The translations under genes and the position numbers were made by a program. Source: Odobenus rosmarus divergens (lineage: Eukaryota; Chordata; Mammalia; Carnivora; Odobenidae). From it: a stretch of DNA of 64,000 nucleotides. Below are positions 43,730 through 56,190 of the stretch, in pieces. The notes below the pieces were generated by a model. That model did no database searches. It was not told the DNA's origin and was given only the letters and a program-made list of their open reading frames with translations. Location of the stretch: NCBI RefSeq assembly GCF_000321225.1, contig NW_004450943.1:3780-67779 (forward strand). The letters are read 5' to 3'. The stretch's first letter is position 1. The number at the start of each line of letters is the position of its first letter.

Positions 43730-44774
43730 TTTTATAGTCACAATGGCTTCTAAGACTCAGATGAGAAGAAATTAAACTTTAAAGATTTCTCTAACATTGA
43801 ACTCAGTTTGCAAATCCTTATTCCTGCTGCTAGAAAAAAAAAAGTAATGTAGTATAGTTTCAAGCCTTTTCAACCCAACATATTAATTTTTTTTCCACTT
43901 CTGGTTTAAAATGCAAACATTTCAAGATCTGCTGCTCCCCCTGTGCCCATACTCATGCATTTTGTTCAAGGGAGCCTTTAGGACCTGGTGGCATCGAGTT
44001 GGTGGGCATCTGGCCTGCAGTTGCCTCACCGATGAAGTATCTCCTACAGATGCTCCTCTTGGTCTCTCTTTCCATCTGAGTTTGTACTTAGTCTGGGAGT
44101 AGGGTTATCTTCTTCTTTTGACTTGGCCCTACTTCTTGCCTTGTCACCCTGAGCTTAGTTGTAGAGAATTTCCTCTGATCTGTCCTCCCCAGCCCCTCCC
44201 GAGGGCCCACTTGCCTGTGCTATATGGTTACTCCTAGGCTAGCTCACAGGTGCTCATTCTTTCCATCAAACTTCTGCTTTCCATTCATGCCCATGGAAAC
44301 TCCTGGGACTTCTACAGCCACACCTATAACCCCTCACTGTCATCTCCACAAGGCTGCTGGCCACCTTTCAGAGCTCTAGGATGAGCAGGGCACAGCCCCC
44401 TCCACTCTCAGAGCCTCTCTGCCCAGCCTGGGCCTGCCCCAGGGATGAGAGGCAGGGAGTTAGGTTCCTAGAGGGTGTCTCCTTCTTTCTTCCCAAACTC
44501 TTTTCCTTCTCCTACATCTTGGAACTCTTTCATTTGCTATGAAGTACAAGGCCAAATCTGCTTTCTCTATTGCATCTCCATTTACAAGTTTTCTTGTCTT
44601 ATACCCAGGAAGTGTCCTTTGACCTTAAAAGATAAAGAATGCAGCACATGTGTTCTCAAAGGTAACTGTTGCTACATCAGTGGATGTCCTTCCCTTTAGT
44701 TGCAAAACATGGGTGGGAGAGTAGTCACTGTATCCTATACAGCCACATATCAGCTAATGCTTTGAAATATTATT
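43730..44774. other. Unassigned sequence
   Basis: C/T-rich around 44100-44560. No repeat or gene recognised. Confidence 0.4.
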
Positions 44775-44875
44775 TCAATATTACTGATATTATCTCCATT
44801 TCACACATGAAGAAATTAAGTCTCAGAGACCTTGAATATTTGATCAAGCTGGGGCAAAACCCAGAGTTGTTTTAA
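44775..44875 (-). mobile_element. MIR, reverse
   Basis: TTATCTCCATTTCACACATG, AAGAAATTAAGTCTCAGAGA and CAAAACCCAGAG fit the reverse MIR core. Confidence 0.75.
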
Positions 44876-45794
44876 AGCAGATGCTTCTCATCCCCCTCCC
44901 CCAAATCACCCTACTTTCCACAGGAAGCCTATACTCCTAGCCTGGGTCTGGGTGGCAGCAAAGAAGGGCCCCATAAGGTGTGACAGGCCCAGAGTCACAC
45001 TGGATTGGTGACTAGGTGGGGCTGTGAGAACCAGGTTAACTATACAGGCAATAAATAAATGCATTCTGGCAAGCAGATCCCTGCTGCTTCAGCTAAAGCA
45101 GGAAGGAGGAAGAGATGGTGAGCCAGTTCCTCAAAATGCTGGCTGTTTTCTGCATTCAAGGAGTTAGAAAAACCAGTGAGAATCCATAAGTGGGTTCTAC
45201 CCAGTGAGATGGCTGCAGAGACACAGGAGGAAAAGCTAAGGGGACATCCTCAACTTCTGAGGGCTGATTCACCAGCAGGCAGAAACATGGTATTGGAGAC
45301 ACACAGGAGGCATGTGAACTCTTATTTCCTAGAAAGAAACATTAATAGTTGGAAGTGTAATACAGTACCATCAAGGTGATGGGTCTGTATGCCTACTTCT
45401 TTTTCTTACTCAAATCTCACTGAAATGCCAGAAGGAATTAAAAAGGTACAAACCCACAAGGACAAAGAATACAAGAGAGAACAGATCTCCAGACATTGGT
45501 ATTTGGAATCCCCCACACAAAGTGCCTGGGTCATCACCTGATGCCCTGCTGTAAAGCCCAGAAGTCAACAAGCTGCTCCTAAACACCCAGAGCTGCCAGT
45601 CAGCTTTGTAGGACTTCACTTTTAGATGGACAACTAAAGATCATCAGACATTTGTAAAAAATCTCTCATAGAAAAGATAGTGACCCAAACAAGCAAATAG
45701 GAAAAGGTAAGTAACTCTGAAGAAACCCAACTGAGAAAGAATGAAGAAAGCTTTAAAAAAAAAAAACCAACATACTCCCTATAATTTAATTAAA

Positions 45795-45866
45795 TATCCT
45801 TAGAAAGATAAGAGGTAATGTTATGTGAGGTATCCTTAGAAAGACAAGAGGGGATATGACGTGGAT
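45795..45866 (+). repeat. Local tandem duplication, two 36-bp units
   Basis: TATCCTTAGAAAGATAAGAG starts at 45795 and recurs as TATCCTTAGAAAGACAAGAG at 45831. Confidence 0.85.
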
Positions 45867-45899
45867 GTTCTCCTGGGATTTAAACTATGATAAAAATGA

Positions 45900-46765
45900 T
45901 ATATTCAATTAGTGAGTCGGACAACAACACTGAGGAAGGTAACATGGAAGATAGTCTCTCAGAAATAGAATAAAAAAATAAAAGAGATAGAAAATGGAAA
46001 AGAAAAGATGGAACTGGAGAACCAGTGCAAGACATCAATATTTGACTAGATCGAGCCCCAAGGAGAGAAGAAAGAAACTGGAGGAGAGGAAACTATTAAA
46101 GAAATAATACAAGAGAAATTTGCCAAAATAATACAAGATAACTTCCAGGACAGGAACTTCTGGATTTAAAGGCTCAGCAAAATGAAGGAACAGAGTTGAG
46201 AAGGGTTTAAAATCATCTTAGGAGAATAAGTAGGTTACGTACAACAGGAATCAGAATGGCATGGAACTTACCAGTAGAAACCCTGGAAGAAGGAAGATAG
46301 TGCTTTCAGAGTTCTAGGATAGATACATTTCAATCTAGAGTTCCATATTCTGCCAAACCATCAATCAAGATTGAAGGTAGAAGGACATTTGCAGATATGC
46401 AAGTTCTTACAAATGAATCTCCTTTGCAGGATGTTCAGAGTGCTGCTGGGTGTGTGCTCCACAGAGCGAGACTGCAAACCAAGAAAGAGGAGAACATCAA
46501 GTCAATGTGGGGAGAGGCAGCACAGGAGAGAGGCAAGGGGGAGTTCCCAGATGATGGGGAAGAGAAGTTCCAGCATTGCAGCTGGTTTGTAGGTCTAGAA
46601 AGCACCAGGTGGAATTTGAGCAGAAGGTTGAAAGTCTCCAGTAGGAATGTCTCCAAGAAAACTACTGGAACTGGAACGTTATCTGATATGTTTGGTGGTA
46701 TTGAGATGGTTCATATCATCCACAGGAGGAAACTGACATATAAAGTATAAAAAAGAAATATCAAG
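45900..46765 (+). mobile_element. HAL1/L1M ORF1-region fragment
   Basis: Diagnostic order: AAAGAAATAATACAAGAG with TTTGCCAAAATAATAC, then ATTTCAATCTAGAGTTCC, ATATTCTGCCAAACCATC and GAAGGTAGAAGGACATTTGC. This is the nucleic-acid-binding ORF1-type region of an old L1-like element in plus orientation. All frames are broken. Confidence 0.65.
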
Positions 46766-49107
46766 ATATAAGAATATATTAATATTATTTAGAAATAAGC
46801 AATCAGAAGAAACGGATGAAAGAGCTGAAAATGGTTGTCTCCGGGAAGCCGGGATCATGGGTGTAGTGGTAATACTCCCGAAGACTGATAAGTCTGTAGT
46901 TCTGTTTAAAAGGATGTGTCTGTATTATTTTGAAAAATGTTATTTTGCAATTGCTGATACTTGTCAGTTTTGGCTTATGAAAATGGCAATTATACACGAT
47001 TCAAATTAATTAAAATAGAAATGTGAAAGAATCCTTAACAGTAATGCTATGCATATCAGGATTTATTAGTTCTATAGTATTAAGAAAATCCAGAATTTTT
47101 CATCAAGATAGAAAAAGGAAAACAAAATTATAAGCACTTTTGTATAACTCAGTGGATGAAAACACTTCAGTTATACCATCTCTGCCCTTCTAGTGCTCTG
47201 CATGTCGGTGTGTGAATTGTTTCTTGACGACAGTGCCGCATCTCCCTTTAGCTGTCTAAAATTTCAGCCATGATTGTGGTTTCTTTCTTGATAAGAATCA
47301 AGGCTTTGAAAACCATGCCAAAACACTTGTCTTGCTTTTTCATTCCTTGGCATCTCTTGATGCCTATACTTTATCTATATGTATCTATCTCTTGAATCCC
47401 TTTTCCAAGCACCTTCTCTTTCCTCACTTGGTTCAGATTTCCGGGCAGATACTGGACAGGATTAGCGCCATGTTAGAATTAGGTGAGACAGTGGTCCACA
47501 CTGTACAGTGCTGGTTCTGGACCTTAGCACACAAACACCTCTGCCCTGGGAACTGCTTCCAGATGCTCTGGGTGAGCCCAAGGCAACTGTATGCAGTGCA
47601 ACTGTAGCCACAGTTTACTGGGACAGAGATGGTACCTAACTCAAGCTAGGCCATAGTAGGTTCCCTTCTCCAGGAATTTGGAATTGAACCGGGGAGGGGG
47701 GCCAGCCAGTTATTTTGTTAAGGAGCTGCAACATGATGCCTTAGGAGCTGTGGGTTACACAGTCTGCCTGTGGGCTGAGGATCAGGAAATGCCAGTTTGC
47801 AGAAACAGGACAGTGGAGCAGATTTGCAGAGAGAATCAGAGATGAGAGATGGAATTGAAATCATGATGACTTCCAGTTCCACCTTCCAGTTCTTTCCTGA
47901 GAAAGGCTACATTTTCCCTCTTCGGTTCTGTAAGACAGCTTAGTGGCTTTGAAGTAAATAAAATCTCCCCCTCGCTTTTCTTTGCTTAAACTAGTTTGAG
48001 TAGGCTACAGTTACTTGCGACCAAGAGAATACTAATGGGGACATGTTCATCTCTAGAATTTTATAATTCCATGACACATAAGACTGCTAATGATTTCAGG
48101 GGTGGGGAACGTGGGAACCAGAGTCCTAGGTAATGAGGAAGGCAGGGGAGGGACTTGGAGGGGTTCTGGGTGAGTGAATTATACTGCGCTTAGTGAATAT
48201 GATAAGGAACCCCCCTACTTCACAAGCATACCTGCGGGGTGGGAGAAGATTGACTAGATAAACATTCTTTTCCTTCAAGTTCTGATGTTAGTATTTGAGG
48301 ATTTGGAGCAAATAGTTAAAAACCCTAAGTAAATCCAGCTCGTATTTAACTGCGGTAAGGGAAGATTCCTTTACTGATGAAGATTTTTCTTTCTGGTCTT
48401 TTGTGTGTGCTGTGTGGAATCCATTCTAGAAAGCTCCTGTCTATATTAAATCCTTCTCATGCTCAGTATTTTTCTTCCTTCCTTCTGCTCTGTCTGACCT
48501 GATATGATGTCATTTGGGCTGTATTAAACATTTTTTTTTGAAAAAGAGTGAACATTATACATTTCATCCAAAAAATGCTATTTCTGGGTCTACAATTCAT
48601 CTCTGCCATGGCATTTTCCTGGTTCCTAAAGGACTCCGGTACAGACGTACCTTCTCCCCCTCCTCCCTTTCACCTTGGACTCAGCACTAAAAAATGTAAA
48701 AGATGTTAATAAGGCAGGAGGTGCTTTATGCCACAGGGTATAGATGATACTATTGGAAATGAGGAATCTTCTTCCTGAATGTTGTCAATTTGTTACTTTT
48801 CTGAGTCTGCTGGTGGCCGCTCAGCATGGGGCCCCGTTATCTCCCGGCCCAAGCAGCTGGCTTTGGGCACAAGTCTGGACTAGGAGAGATTGCTTCTTGG
48901 CCCCAGTGGGGCATTTCACAATTTTCTTTTCCTTGAGAAACTTTAAAAAGCCATCTAGGCTACACTACCTGTGTACTTCATTTAGAGCAGCTATCAAGTG
49001 ACGCGATTCAGGAAAGGCAGCAGCCAGACACCCTGCTGTGGAGAGGGTGAAACATGTCACCCGGCTGTGGGCTGGTGCCTGGGACACGGGGTGCGCTGGG
49101 TCTGGGA
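46766..49107. other. Unassigned sequence
   Basis: About 2.3 kb, A/T-rich at the start, with no recognised repeat and only short unsupported frames. Confidence 0.4.
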
Positions 49108-49620
49108 ATTGGGCCAGCCTGGCTCAACCAACACTTATTCGACACCCACTGTATGGGAGCAATTATGTTAGGCTTGGGGGTACAGCAGTCAATAAGAGGT
49201 GGTCTGTGCCCTCAAAGAGCTCACAATTTAGTGACAAAGATGAAAAAAATAAATACCTAATGTATAATGGGTCAAGGCAGAGAGAGAAGGGAATACAGGA
49301 GCAGATGAGGAGACACCGAGAACTGGCATAGGAGGGTGAGGGATGGAATATGGAGGAGGGTAGTCATCTGCTCTGAGTCTCAAGGAACAAACTGGAGAAG
49401 CCAGGAGTAAAAGTAGAGGAAAAGCATTCGAGGCAGAGGGGACAGCATGAACCAACCATGGAAGTATGAAACTGAGTGGCTTATTTGGGAGACAAGTAGA
49501 GTGCTAGAGTGTTGAAGAGAGGAGGGGGGTATAGAAGACAGGGCTGGTGAAGTGAGCAGGGCCCAGCTGGTTGTGTACCGTGTCACAGGGAGGGCATTGG
49601 CCTTTCTTTTATAGGTGCTG
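49108..49620 (-). mobile_element. Probable L2-like LINE, reverse
   Basis: CAACACTTATTCGACACCCA, CTTGGGGGTACAGCAGTCAA, CTCAAAGAGCTCACAATTTAG and CATTCGAGGCAGAGGGGACAGC follow a common old LINE order. The frames at 49038-49331 lie within it. Confidence 0.5.
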
Positions 49621-50301
49621 GTGAACCATCAACATAAGGGCGTGCCTAGCATCGGTGGAGGGGCTGAGCCTGAGGAGTATCCTGAGGGGTGAGGCTCAGG
49701 CCCAGAAGCTCTGGGAAGGAGCTGGTGGTAGAGGCAGAACCGAAGGCCGGCAGCAGAGTGCTGGACACTGTCAAGTGCTGAGGGTCTCGGAAGAACCAAT
49801 GGGTACACAGGCCTTAAGGGCCCTGGATCTGAAGTCTGCCCTGTGAGGTCAAGCCCAAAGAATGAGGCAGGTAATGAGGGTCAGAATAAGCCTAAATAGG
49901 TCAGAATTGGCCAAAAGCCAGAGGCCCACTCAGCAGCTGGCACAGGACCTGTCAAAAGTTGTGACCCCTGCCTCTTTACCATCTGCCTCTAACCACCCCT
50001 CTCCTGTTTAGCTAGCTTTAGGCAATTTCAAGTTTCCACTCAAAGGTCCATTCCTACTCTGCTAGGGGTGACTGACAAGAACCATGCTGAGTCATCAGGC
50101 TGCTGATACAGTTCCTGTCAACAGATATGGCGGCTTGGGCCAGGTGGTAGCAATGGAGAACAGTAGACAGACTGAGATGTATTTTGTAGGTTGACACAAC
50201 AGGGCTCGGTTATAGGTTGGATTTTGGGGGTGAGCAAGAAGGACTGTCAGATTCCTGGCTTTCAGCTACTGGAGGTTGGTGGTACCAACTGCTTATAAGG
50301 T

Positions 50302-50625
50302 GTATTAGTTGGCTAGGGCTGCTGTAACAAAATTCCAAAGACTGGATGGTTTAAACAACAGAAATTTATTGTCTTACAGTTCTAGAGGCTGGATATCCAA
50401 CATCAAGGTGTTGGCAGGGTTGGTTTCTTCTAAGGGAAGAATCTGTTCCAGGCCTCTCCTTGCTTTGTAGATGGCCATATACTCCTGTGTCTTCCCATCG
50501 TCTTTTCTTTGTAAGTGTTGGTGACCACATTTTCTCTTCTTATGAAGACACCAGTCATATTGGATTAGGGCCCACCCTATTAATCTCACTTTAACTTAAT
50601 TATCTCTTTAAAAATCCTATCTCCA
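50302..50625 (-). mobile_element. MaLR LTR (MST/MLT1A-like), reverse, truncated by a SINE
   Basis: TGTATTAGTTGGCTAGGGCT, AACAACAGAAATTTATTGTC, CATATTGGATTAGGGCCCACC and CCTATCTCCAG are in reverse LTR order. The LTR should continue past 50625 but a SINE begins there and the missing part is not found after it. Confidence 0.9.
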
Positions 50626-50808
50626 GGGGCGCCTGGGTGGCTCAGCCAGTTAAGCATCTGCCTTCGGCTCAGGTCATGATCCCAGGGTCCTGGGATTGAG
50701 CTCCGCATCGGGCTCCCTGCTCCGCGGGAAGCCTGATTCTCCCTCTCCCTCTGCTGCTCCCCCTGCTTGTGCTCTCTCTGTCAAATAAATAAAATCTTAA
50801 AAAAAAAA
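50626..50808 (+). mobile_element. SINEC at the broken LTR edge
   Basis: Plus-strand SINE from GGGGCGCCTGGGTGGCTCAG to AATAAATAAAATCTTAAAA, followed by AAGAAAGAAAG. No flanking duplication is present. Confidence 0.95.
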
Positions 50809-50944
50809 GAAAGAAAGAAAATGTCAGGCAGGCAGTTGTATATACAGAATCTGCAGCTCTGAGATGAGGTCTGGGCTGCAGAGACAAATTGAGGAATTGT
50901 TGGCAAATTTAAAATTTATTTAAAGCCATGAAAATTGGCCCCGT

Positions 50945-50967
50945 GTGTGTGTGTGTGTGTGTGTGTA
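50945..50967. repeat. (GT)n microsatellite
   Basis: About 11 GT units. Confidence 0.95.
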
Positions 50968-51686
50968 TGGAAGGGCACTTGTATACAAGGAACAAAGAAT
51001 CTAATTTGAATCCCATGGAAGTCCACAGAAATTCTTCCCTCTACAAGGCTATGGCCCATGTCTTCAGACCTGCCACATAGTTGGTCCACAAGGTCAGTTA
51101 TAATGTAGAAATTAGCTCAAAAAGAATTGTAGAGTACCTGGCAAGGGACTCCTCCATTGCAAATAGAGATTTATTTAAAAAAAAAAAACCTCACTATATG
51201 TTATCATTATAAATATAACACATGCTTATTATTAAAAAAAAAATCCCTGCAAATTAAATGGTATGATAAAGGAAAGTGAAAAAAAATCTATCTCATTTGG
51301 ACACTTCATATTCTCTTACTTTCATTCCTTATTATAGGATCAACCACAACAAATGGCTTCACACAGGTTTGACTTCCTTCCTTTGACAGCACCTTGGCTC
51401 AAGAAGCATGCTGAGTATCTTTTGCTGCTTACCTTGGGGCTTCTATGTACATACAGAAGACTGATGAAAAGTAGAAACAAGTTTATAAGAATGAGATAAT
51501 TTTTTCTCTCTTTATTGAGGTATAGTTGATACACAACATTGTGTAAGTTTAAAGTATACAACATGGTGATTTGATCAACTTCTATATTGTGAAATGATTA
51601 CCACATTAGGATTAGTTAACACCTCCATCACCTTACATGATTACCATTTCTTTTTTTGTGGTGAGAACATTTAAGCTTACTCTTTT

Positions 51687-51885
51687 TTTTTTTTTTAAGT
51701 TTTTATTTATTTATTTGACAGAGAGAGACACAGCGAGAGAGGGAACACAAGCAGGGGGAGTGGGAGAGGGAGAAGCAGGCTTCCTTCTGAGCAGGGAGCC
51801 CGACGCGGGGCTCGATCCCAGGACCCTGGGACCATGACCTGAGCCGAAGGCAGATGCTTAATGACTGAGCCACCCAGGCACCCCC
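51687..51885 (-). mobile_element. SINEC inserted in the old L1
   Basis: Reverse SINE with perfect 15-base duplication TAAGCTTACTCTTTT (51672-51686 and 51886-51900). Younger than its host L1. Confidence 0.96.
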
Positions 51886-52250
51886 TAAGCTTACTCTTTT
51901 AGCAACTTTCAGTATAGAATGTGTACTGCTAACTATAGCCACCATGCTGTACACTAGATCCCCAGAACTTATTAATCTTATAACTGGAAGTTTATGCCCT
52001 TTGACCAACATCTCTTCATCCCCCTCGCCCCCGCCCCAGCCCCTGGCAATCTCCATTCTAAGCTCTGTTTCTATGGGTTTGGCTTTTTTGGATTCTACCT
52101 CTAAGTGAGAACATATAGTATTTGTCATTCTGTCTCTGATTTATTTCACTTAGCATAATGCCGTCAAGGTCCATCCATGTGGCAAATGGCAGGATTTCCT
52201 CCTTTCTCATGGCTGAATTTTTTATCTCTACTATCTCTGTCTGTGTAATT

Positions 52251-52309
52251 CTCTCTCTCTAGATCTAGATAGAGATCCATCTAGATAGAGAGATAGATAG
52301 AGATAGATC

Positions 52310-52351
<42 letters not shown>
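52251..52351. repeat. CT and GATA/GATCTA microsatellite in the old L1
   Basis: CTCTCTCTCT, then AGATCTAGATAG variants, then about eight pure GATA units. Confidence 0.95.
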
Positions 52352-52352
<1 letters not shown>

Positions 52353-53608
52353 GAATAGAGACAAAATCTTTATCCATTCACCTGTACAGGAACACTTAGG
52401 TTGTTTCCATATCTTGGCTATTGTGATAACGCTGCAATGAATACGGGAGTGCAGGTATCCCTTGGGATATTGATTTCATTTCCTTTGGGTATATACCCAG
52501 AAGTGGTATTTCTGGATCATATGGTAGTTCTATTTTTAATTTTTTAAGGAATCTTCCTGCTCTTTCCTTATTGGCTGTACCAATTTACATTCCACCATCA
52601 ATGCACAAAAGCTCCCTTTTTCTCCACATCCTTGCCAACACTTATCTCTGTGTATCTCTTGTCTTTTTGATGACAGCCATTGAAACAGGTGTGAGTTGAT
52701 ATTTCATTATGGTTTTGATTTCTATTAACTGATTAGTGATGTTGAACATCCTTTTAAGTACCTGTTGGTCATTTGTATGTCTTCTTGGGAAAATGTCTCT
52801 TCTGATCCTCTGCTCATTTTAAATTGGATTATTTTAAATTTTAAATTATTACTGCTATTGAGTTCTATGAGTTCCTTATGTATTTTTGATATCAACTCCC
52901 TATCAGATACGTGATTTGCGAATATATTTTAGGTTGCCTTTTCATTTTGTTGGTTGTTTCTTTTGCTGTGCAGAAGTTTTCAGTTTGATGTAGTCCCACT
53001 TACTTACTTTTGCTTTTGTTGCTTGTGCTTTTTGTGTCATATCCAAAAAAATTGTTGCCAAGACCAATGTGAAGATTTTTCCTTATGTTTTCTTCTAGGA
53101 GTTTTGTGGTTTCAGATATTATGTTTAAATCTTTAATCCATCTTGAGTTAATTTTTGTGAGAGGTGTAAGATAGGGGTTCAGTTTTATTCTCCTGCATTC
53201 CAGTTTCCCCAACTCCATTTATGGGAGAGACTATTCTTTCCTTATTGAGAATTTTTTTCCTCATTTCATTGAATTGTCTTTCTGTGTTTTCCAGTAGCTT
53301 ACTGAGCTTCCTTAAAATAGTTATTTTGAATTCTTTATTGGACAAATTGCAGATGTCTGTACCTTTGGGGTTAATTACTAGGAGATTATTGTGACTCTTT
53401 GGTGGTGTCATGTTTCATTGATTTTTCATGGTCCTTGAATTCTTGAATTGCTGTCTTTGAAGTCACAGTCACCTCCTCCTGTCTTTACTAACTGACTTCA
53501 GGAGAGGATTACCTTTCATTTGTCCTGCTAGGGATTCTGAGGCTTTCTTAGACCTTCTAGGGATACACCTATTCCACGCTTCTTGCTCCCTCTTGTGGCA
53601 GAATTCTT

Positions 53609-54472
53609 TTTTTTTTTATTATGTTATGTTAATCCCCATACATTACATCATTAGTTTTTGATGTAGTGTTCCATGATTCATTGTTTGCATATAACACCCA
53701 GTGCTCCACGCAGAATGTGCCCTCTTTAATACCCATCACCAGTCTAATCCATCCCCCCACCCCCCTCCCCTCTAGAACCCTCAGTTTGTTTTTCCAGAGT
53801 CCATAGTCTCTCATGGTTCGTCTCCCCTTCTGATTTCCCCTCCTTCATTCTTCCCCTCCTGCTATCTTCTTCTTCTTCTTCTTCTTCCTTTTTTTAACAT
53901 ATAATGTATTACTTGCTTCAGAGGTACAGATCTGTGATTCAACAGTCTTGCACACTTGACAGCGCTCACCATAGCACATACCTTCCCCAATGTCTATCAC
54001 CCAGTCACAACATCCCTCCCACCCCCCAAAACTCCAGCAACCCTCAGTTTGTTTCCTGAGATTATGAATTCCTCATATCAGTGAGGTCATATGATACATG
54101 TCTTTCTCTGACTGACTTATTTCGCTCAGCATGATACCCTCCAGTTCCAGCCATGTCGTTGCAAATGGCAAGATTTCATTCCTTTTGATGGCTGCATAAT
54201 ATTCCATTGTATATATAAACCACATCTTCTTTATCCATTCATCTGTCGATGGACATCTTGGCTCTTTCCACAGTATGGCTATTGTGGACATTGCTGCTAT
54301 AAACATCGGGGTGCACGTACCCCTTTGGATCCCTACATTTGTATCTTTGGGGTAAATACCCAGTAGTACAATTGCTGGATCGTAGGGTAGCTCTATTTTC
54401 AACTTTTTGAAGAACCTCCATACTGTTTTCCAGAGTGGCTGCACCAGCTTGTATTCCCACCAACAGTGTAGG
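53609..54472 (-). mobile_element. Young 5'-truncated L1, reverse
   Basis: An 864-bp reverse insertion bounded by a perfect 18-base duplication TCTTGTGGCAGAATTCTT (53591-53608 and 54473-54490). It has both 3' UTR modules, separated by a (CTT)n and poly-T stretch near 53865-53900, then the C-terminal ORF2 region in reverse (readable in pieces at 54073-54470). It lacks the catalytic domains. It is closely similar to the plus-strand copy at 38730-39812. Confidence 0.96.
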
Positions 54473-54490
54473 TCTTGTGGCAGAATTCTT

Positions 54491-55844
54491 AACCTTGTAT
54501 GCCTTTTCTCTGCAACAGATAGGATCAAGTGCTAACAGCTTCCCTTTTGTTTTACTGAAGGTGGCATGAAATCTCAAGTTTATGGACCCTCCCAGGTCTG
54601 TAGGTTTGGGCTGCCTTTCTATGCCTACTCACTAGACATCTGCCAAAGCTTGCTCTCACTGCCATTGGTAGCATGCCTTGAGAGCTGGCCACTGGGTCGG
54701 GGTATGTGTGGGTGAGGCTCACAGAACATTGAGGATGTCCATGTGCCAGTTGTGGGGAGGTGTGGGCCAGGTGTTCCAACACTTGTGGGTGGGTTTGCTG
54801 GAGTCCTTGACACTGTTAATAGGATCACATCCCTTTAATGTTCTCCAGGATTCCTATCTGCTGCTTTCCTACTGTATTCCTGCCCCTTACTCATGAAGCT
54901 CATGACTCAAGGCTCTGGAAGAAGTGAGAGGAATGGGCCTACTTGGCAGCATCCTGCACAGCCAGGGAGGCCAGGTGTTCACTCACATGCTCTCATTTCC
55001 CCCCACAGGAGAAATCACAGGCTGAGATGTCTCTTGGCCCTGGACTGTGCTGTCTTGGGTAAAGGATGATGCAGGTAAAGCAAAGTGTTCCTCTTATCCT
55101 TTCCAGTGCATTCAAACTAGTATTTTTTTTCCCTCCGATGGTATGCTGGAACGCCTTCGCTGGAAACCTGGACTTCCACAAAGGCTCTTTCGTCCCTGGG
55201 TAATTGTCAAAGACTGTTTTCCAGCGGTTCCCAGACCACAGCTGAGAGCGACTGGAGCTGGTTTATGGGTCACTACAGGGTATGCAGTCAGGAAAGAGGT
55301 CTCTATGCCTATTATCTGATGCATGGGTGGGTGTGCTCCTCCCAGGTCCCTTGGCAAATGCATGCTGGATCTGACAGCTCCCACAAAGACACTTTCATCT
55401 GTGGATGAATGCCAAATTGCTGTTGTTGAGGTGGGGGGGGGACACAAATGAAGGATGTCTTAGTCATGTGGGTGATGTCACTCCAGAAATGAGATAATTG
55501 TATATATCTTCAAATAGTATTTTTGAAAGATATTGAAAAGGAGATCCTTAAGAGAATCTAGGGCCGGGACCAGGGTGAGGTGACTGAGCCTTCTATGGTG
55601 CAAAATTTAAGGAGGCACTTACTCACAGGGTCATGCACATGCAGACTCATTTCACCCTAGTCGCAGGCCTAGGCCTAGGCAGATCAGTGGGGTGTCTTGA
55701 TGAGTGTAGTCCTGAAAGCTTCTTCAGGGACAGTGCATAATGCCTGCAGAGTATGGGAGCTCTTTGGGCGTAGGACATTCCCCTCTGTGTACCATCTCAT
55801 GTAGATAAATGAAGGCAGCACAGTCTATAAGTCTGGAAGAGAAC
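54491..55844. other. Unassigned sequence
   Basis: No recognised transposon or supported exon. Confidence 0.4.
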
Positions 55845-55935
55845 AGCCTATGGGACCAGATGAGCCAGGCCCAACCCTGGTTCTGCCATATACTAGTTGA
55901 GTGGCCTTGGGCACCTACATGAAAATCCCTCTGTT
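55845..55935 (+). mobile_element. MIR fragment
   Basis: CCCAACCCTGGTTCTGCCAT and AGTTGAGTGGCCTTGGGCA match the plus-strand MIR core. Confidence 0.7.
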
Positions 55936-56114
55936 GGAGAGTAGTGAGCTATGCGTGCCACTTTGTTGGGAGGGAAGTCTGCTCCACTAAAGGTCTAGTT
56001 ATGGCCTTTGCTCATGAGATGGGTGCCCTGAGAGTTCTAGCACAGTGTGAATCACTTCTGTCCTGGGGAATTGGAAGAAAATACAGTAAAGGAGAGGACC
56101 ACTAGGTAATTTCA

Positions 56115-56190
56115 ATTTAATAAATAATTATCAAGGACTCATGTATAAGACATTGTGCTGAGCTGTAGGGGACATAAGTATAGAGGTGTA
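56115..56190 (-). mobile_element. Possible short L2-like fragment
   Basis: ATAAGACATTGTGCTGAGCTG recalls the reverse end of L2/MIR-type elements. Very short. Confidence 0.3.

Larger units (their letters stand above)
51496..53590 (-). mobile_element. Old L1 (L1MA-like), reverse, about 2.1 kb
   Basis: From TTTATTGAGGTATAGTTGATAC (3' UTR) through TCCATCCATGTGGCAAATGG, TATACCCAGAAGTGGTATTT and ATATTTTAGGTTGCC, ORF2 3' sequence is read in reverse. After about 53240 the sequence jumps to another L1 region, so an internal deletion is likely. A SINE (51687-51885) and a GATA array (52251-52351) interrupt it. No catalytic domain is intact. Confidence 0.88.

Noticed and set aside
54073..54528. 151-codon minus-strand frame as a host gene
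   Set aside because: Mostly L1 ORF2 C-terminal sequence in the reverse L1 at 53609-54472; its first codons read across the insertion boundary.
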